A stretch of DNA of 64,000 nt from Streptomyces sp. NBC_01476. Its GTDB lineage: Bacteria; Actinomycetota; Actinomycetes; Streptomycetales; Streptomycetaceae. A program made the translations under genes and the position numbers. Shown here in pieces: positions 62,303-64,000 of the stretch; position 1 is the stretch's first letter, and every line of letters starts with the position of its first letter. The notes beneath the pieces are model-generated. The model was not told the DNA's origin, searched no databases, and worked only from the letters and a program-made list of their open reading frames with translations. The stretch spans positions 5,338,001-5,402,000 of the forward strand of contig NZ_CP109446.1 of the NCBI RefSeq assembly GCF_036227265.1, read 5' to 3'.

Positions 62303-62560
62303 GTGAACGCACAACCCCCTTTTGCGCCGCAGGTGGGCCGGGTCGCCCGGGACACCCAACTTCAGCGGATCGGGCTCGTGCTGTCGGTCGAAGGCGAGCT
62401 CGTACGGCTCCGTGCACTGACCAACGGCCGGGTCTGGGAGGCCCCTTTGCCCAGCGTGCGAGGGGTTTCCAACCGGGAGGAGTTAAGCCTGCGGCTCGCG
62501 GCGGTGAACGCCAGGACCCTGGCCGGGCTCTCCTCTTCCGAGCCCTATCCGCGCCAGTAG
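62303..62560 (+). CDS. Small conserved-type hypothetical protein, TTA codon
   Basis: An 85-residue protein (GRVARDTQLQRIGLVLSVEGELVRLRALTNGRVWEAPL) with a likely small beta-barrel core and a helical, Ser/Leu-rich tail. I do not know its function. GTG 62303 is preceded by GGGAG eight bases upstream. Leu61 (62483-62485) is a TTA codon in frame, the second TTA in this module. It is divergent from the XRE regulator; the 154-base gap (62149-62302) must hold both promoters. Similar genes accompany XRE/DUF397 loci. Confidence 0.75.
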   Translation: MNAQPPFAPQVGRVARDTQLQRIGLVLSVEGELVRLRALTNGRVWEAPLPSVRGVSNREELSLRLAAVNARTLAGLSSSEPYPRQ

Positions 62561-62633
62561 CTCGTACGAAGAGCCGCGCGTGAGCCCATGGCCCGCCTCG
62601 TACATCCGTCGCACAACCAGGAAGCCCAGACCG

Positions 62634-63014
62634 ATGACCGACTTCGTCCCCGCCCCGGCCCTCAGGCTCGCCTGCGGCGAGACCCGCGCCGTGCCCGCCC
62701 AACTGATCCCCGCCGCACTGATCTTCGCGCCTGCCGGGTCCGTACCCAGTGACGTCGAGCGGGTGGCGCGCTGCACCCTGCAGGCGCACCTCGCGGGCGA
62801 CCACCACGGGTTCGTCCTCGATCTGCCCGGCCCCGACACCGGGTCGGTCTGGACCACCTGGGCGCCCGGCGGGGAGCCGGCGTCGGTCGCCGTACTCCCG
62901 GACTGTCCGGTCGAGGAAGAGGCGACCCATGAGCCGTGCTGCGAGTTCGCGGGCCACCCCGGTGCCCACACCTTCGAGCTCACCGACCCCTGGCCGGGCG
63001 CGCCGCGGTGCTGA
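62634..63014 (+). CDS. Hypothetical protein with His/Cys-rich end
   Basis: A 126-residue protein that I cannot name. The middle has strands (DHHGFVLDLPGPDTGSVWTTW). The end CPVEEEATHEPCCEFAGHPGAHTFEL, broken by one Pro, has three Cys and three His, a possible metal site. AGGAAG precedes ATG 62634. It lies 73 bases after the TTA-bearing small gene on the same strand and may be in its operon. Confidence 0.65.
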   Translation: MTDFVPAPALRLACGETRAVPAQLIPAALIFAPAGSVPSDVERVARCTLQAHLAGDHHGFVLDLPGPDTGSVWTTWAPGGEPASVAVLPDCPVEEEATHEPCCEFAGHPGAHTFELTDPWPGAPRC

Positions 63015-63022
63015 CCCGCCGG

Positions 63023-63385
63023 TCAGTCGTCCTCGTCGCCGGGCCAGAGCGCGTCGGCCCGTAGCGCCAGGTCCTGCAGGACCTCGGTGGAGGTGACGTC
63101 CGTGCGGCCCGCGTCGTGGATGTCGGCGAGCTGGAGGAAGATCAGCGAAAAGGCGCCGGTGAGGCGTTCGATGACCGGGCTGAGCTGGAGACTCAGCGCC
63201 TCGCCGAGCTCGGCGGGTGTCGCGTCGGCGGGCAGTTCGATGGTCGGCATCGTCTCGTTGAGCAGCGTACGGACGTTGTCGCCGGAGATGTCCTCGCGGT
63301 CCGGGTCCTCCTCCAGCAGGGCCTGCATCTGCTTGGCCTCGGTGAGGATGCCGATGATCCGCCGGACGAAGTCACTGTCTTTCAT
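63023..63385 (-). CDS. Hypothetical helical protein
   Basis: A 120-residue acidic, mainly helical protein without membrane segments (MKDSDFVRRIIGILTEAKQMQALLEEDP; LSLQLSPVIERLTGAFSLIFLQLADIHDAG). No domain is recognised. Codon bias and length support a real gene. It converges on the previous gene with eight bases between the stops. Confidence 0.65.
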   Translation of the reverse strand: MKDSDFVRRIIGILTEAKQMQALLEEDPDREDISGDNVRTLLNETMPTIELPADATPAELGEALSLQLSPVIERLTGAFSLIFLQLADIHDAGRTDVTSTEVLQDLALRADALWPGDEDD

Positions 63386-63552
63386 GTCAGGAGCGTATGT
63401 GCCCGGGGGCGGCGGATTGCTGAGGTGCCGTCAAACGGGTGGTGGCGCCGCCTGACCTGTCCGGCGGATGACCTGATCCGTGATGTGCCGGGTTGCGTGC
63501 GGGACCCTTCGGCGGGTATCCACTGCGGTGACGGGTGCTGGAGGATGACGCC

Positions 63553-64000
63553 ATGGCGGATCTGCGGGGTGCCTGGGCGCGGTCCGCGGTCGGGCGGATG
63601 TGGAAGCAGGGCGCCGAGATCGAGCTGATGCACCGCTCGATGGGCTTCGCCGCGCTCGGCTTCGTCACGCTCATGCCGCTGCTGGTGGTGCTCGCGGCGG
63701 CGACGCCGTGGCAGCACGGCACCGGGTTCGCGCAGTGGATCGTGGACGGGATGGGGCTCGGCCCGAAGCCCGCCACGGCCGTACGCAGCCTCTTCGCCGC
63801 GCCGCGCAAGGTGCTGAGCACCACCGGCGCGTGGAGCCTGGCGTCGCTGGCGTTCTTCGGGCTCTCCTTCGCGGCGAGCGTGGAGACCGGCTACCGCAAG
63901 ATCTGGGACTTCCCGCCGAGCCCCTGGCACAGCGAGTGGCGGCGCGCGGTGTGGTTGGCGGCGCTGACCGGCTATCTCTTCTGTGAGGCGCAGAGCGCGA
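63553..64000 (+). CDS. BrkB/YihY-type membrane protein, 3' truncated by window edge
   Basis: The first 149 residues of a YihY/virulence factor BrkB-family integral membrane protein. Helix 1 is at about 33-55 (MGFAALGFVTLMPLLVVLAAATPW), preceded by the family amphipathic stretch (RMWKQGAEIELMHRSMG). A second helix is at about 97-115 (WSLASLAFFGLSFAASV), then the motif YRKIWDFPPSPWHSEWRRAVWLAAL. GGAGG lies eight bases before ATG 63553. Transport of an unknown substrate is proposed for the family. Confidence 0.85.
   Translation, partial: MADLRGAWARSAVGRMWKQGAEIELMHRSMGFAALGFVTLMPLLVVLAAATPWQHGTGFAQWIVDGMGLGPKPATAVRSLFAAPRKVLSTTGAWSLASLAFFGLSFAASVETGYRKIWDFPPSPWHSEWRRAVWLAALTGYLFCEAQSA

Overview
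The window is high-GC actinobacterial DNA, almost certainly Streptomyces or a close relative in the Streptomycetaceae. Evidence: GC-rich third codon positions, frequent GTG/TTG starts, several apparently leaderless genes, a DasR-type operator at a chitinase promoter, a mycothiol gene (mshB), a bldK-like peptide transporter, XRE/DUF397 gene pairs, and TTA codons confined to two regulatory-type genes. No RNA gene, CRISPR array, insertion sequence or replication origin was recognised.

Layout. 1-3.6 kb: truncated secreted GH18 chitinase (minus) with a DasR-like operator inside its promoter, a proline-rich membrane protein, a GntR regulator, a SPOR-like small protein and a Nudix hydrolase, followed by a degenerate repeat array. 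4-9.4 kb: two adjacent paralogous PAS/GAF/SpoIIE phosphatase/HATPase signalling proteins. 9.5-16.8 kb (minus): PspA, a TPM-domain membrane protein, a three-gene succinate dehydrogenase/fumarate reductase operon and a small hypothetical gene. 17-21 kb: a solute-binding lipoprotein without permeases and the translational GTPase TypA/BipA.

21.8-33.4 kb: two tandem five-gene oligopeptide ABC operons (binding protein, two permeases, two ATPases) that look like a duplication. 33.5-40.5 kb (mostly minus): a hypothetical protein, an ABC-2 exporter pair, a long low-complexity VanW-type peptidoglycan-binding protein, a small membrane protein, mshB and another small membrane protein. 40.7-49.6 kb: an S9 (DPP IV-like) peptidase, then a third oligopeptide ABC operon in the order permease, binding lipoprotein, permease, ATPase, ATPase. 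That is the gene order of the developmental bldK locus. A peptidase beside three peptide importers suggests a region devoted to peptide uptake and signalling. Each of the three operons has a strong hairpin just after its binding-protein gene, which probably sets a high binding-protein to permease ratio.

49.8-64 kb is a mosaic. It holds a membrane hypothetical, a nucleotidyltransferase, GAPDH, a GlxA-type AraC regulator, a frameshifted MmyB-type regulator remnant and a lower-GC SUKH-like immunity gene. Next come a TetR/MFS efflux pair with two operator-like palindromes, a siderophore-interacting protein, a VOC protein and a quinone oxidoreductase/TetR divergent pair. It ends with an XRE/DUF397/DUF397 module divergent from a small conserved gene. 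The XRE gene and the small gene each carry one in-frame TTA codon and so may depend on the bldA tRNA. The window closes in a BrkB/YihY-type membrane protein.
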